Shown here piece after piece: positions 5,996 to 5,996 of a DNA stretch of 5,996 nt. The stretch is from positions 1-5,996 of the forward strand of contig VBMM01000001.1 of the NCBI GenBank assembly GCA_005878415.1, given 5' to 3'. Below the pieces are notes generated by a model. The model had not been told where the DNA came from and searched no databases. It was given only the letters and a program-made list of their open reading frames with translations. The first letter of the stretch is position 1, and the number at the start of each line of letters is the position of its first letter. The stretch is from Methanobacteriota archaeon. GTDB lineage: Archaea > Thermoplasmatota > Thermoplasmata > RBG-16-68-12. The position numbers and the translations under genes were made by a program.

Positions 5996-5996
5996 T

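Overview
The window is a stretch of archaeal chromosome in which every supported gene lies on the minus strand. The archaeal assignment rests on adjacent genes for both subunits of DNA topoisomerase VI, TATA-like boxes spaced for archaeal transcription, one apparently leaderless start, and a membrane protein with an external domain rich in N-glycosylation sequons and a C-terminal zinc ribbon. The high G+C content, the C-terminal extension on Top6B and the zinc-ribbon membrane protein suggest a euryarchaeon, possibly a Thermoplasmatota-type lineage, but that placement is an inference.

Reading in the direction of transcription (from high to low coordinates): two small, translationally coupled genes of unknown function (about 5995 to 5487) both carry a similar short helical motif. 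A 39-base gap follows with a TATA-like box, then a GTG-started four-helix membrane protein with a cytoplasmic zinc ribbon (5447-4446). A 173-base gap carries a TATA-like box and a Shine-Dalgarno sequence. It leads into top6B (4272-751), whose stop overlaps the start of top6A (758, running off the left edge). Apart from these short gaps the window is fully coding.

The standout feature is a 510-residue intein with both LAGLIDADG endonuclease motifs, inserted in Top6B (bases 2596-4125). It splits the N-box of the GHKL ATPase fold between the Asn that binds Mg-ATP and the following Ser (VDN|SLDA). The precursor is 1173 residues and the spliced protein would be 663. Because the intein sits inside the ATP site, topoisomerase VI should not work until splicing is complete. 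A softer codon third-position bias extends from the intein into the neighbouring extein on both sides, as co-conversion during homing could leave, although similar patches elsewhere in top6B weaken this reading.

Top6A and Top6B form the A2B2 type IIB topoisomerase: B binds ATP and acts as the gate, A cuts DNA through an active-site tyrosine. Nothing in the sequence links the other three genes to this enzyme.
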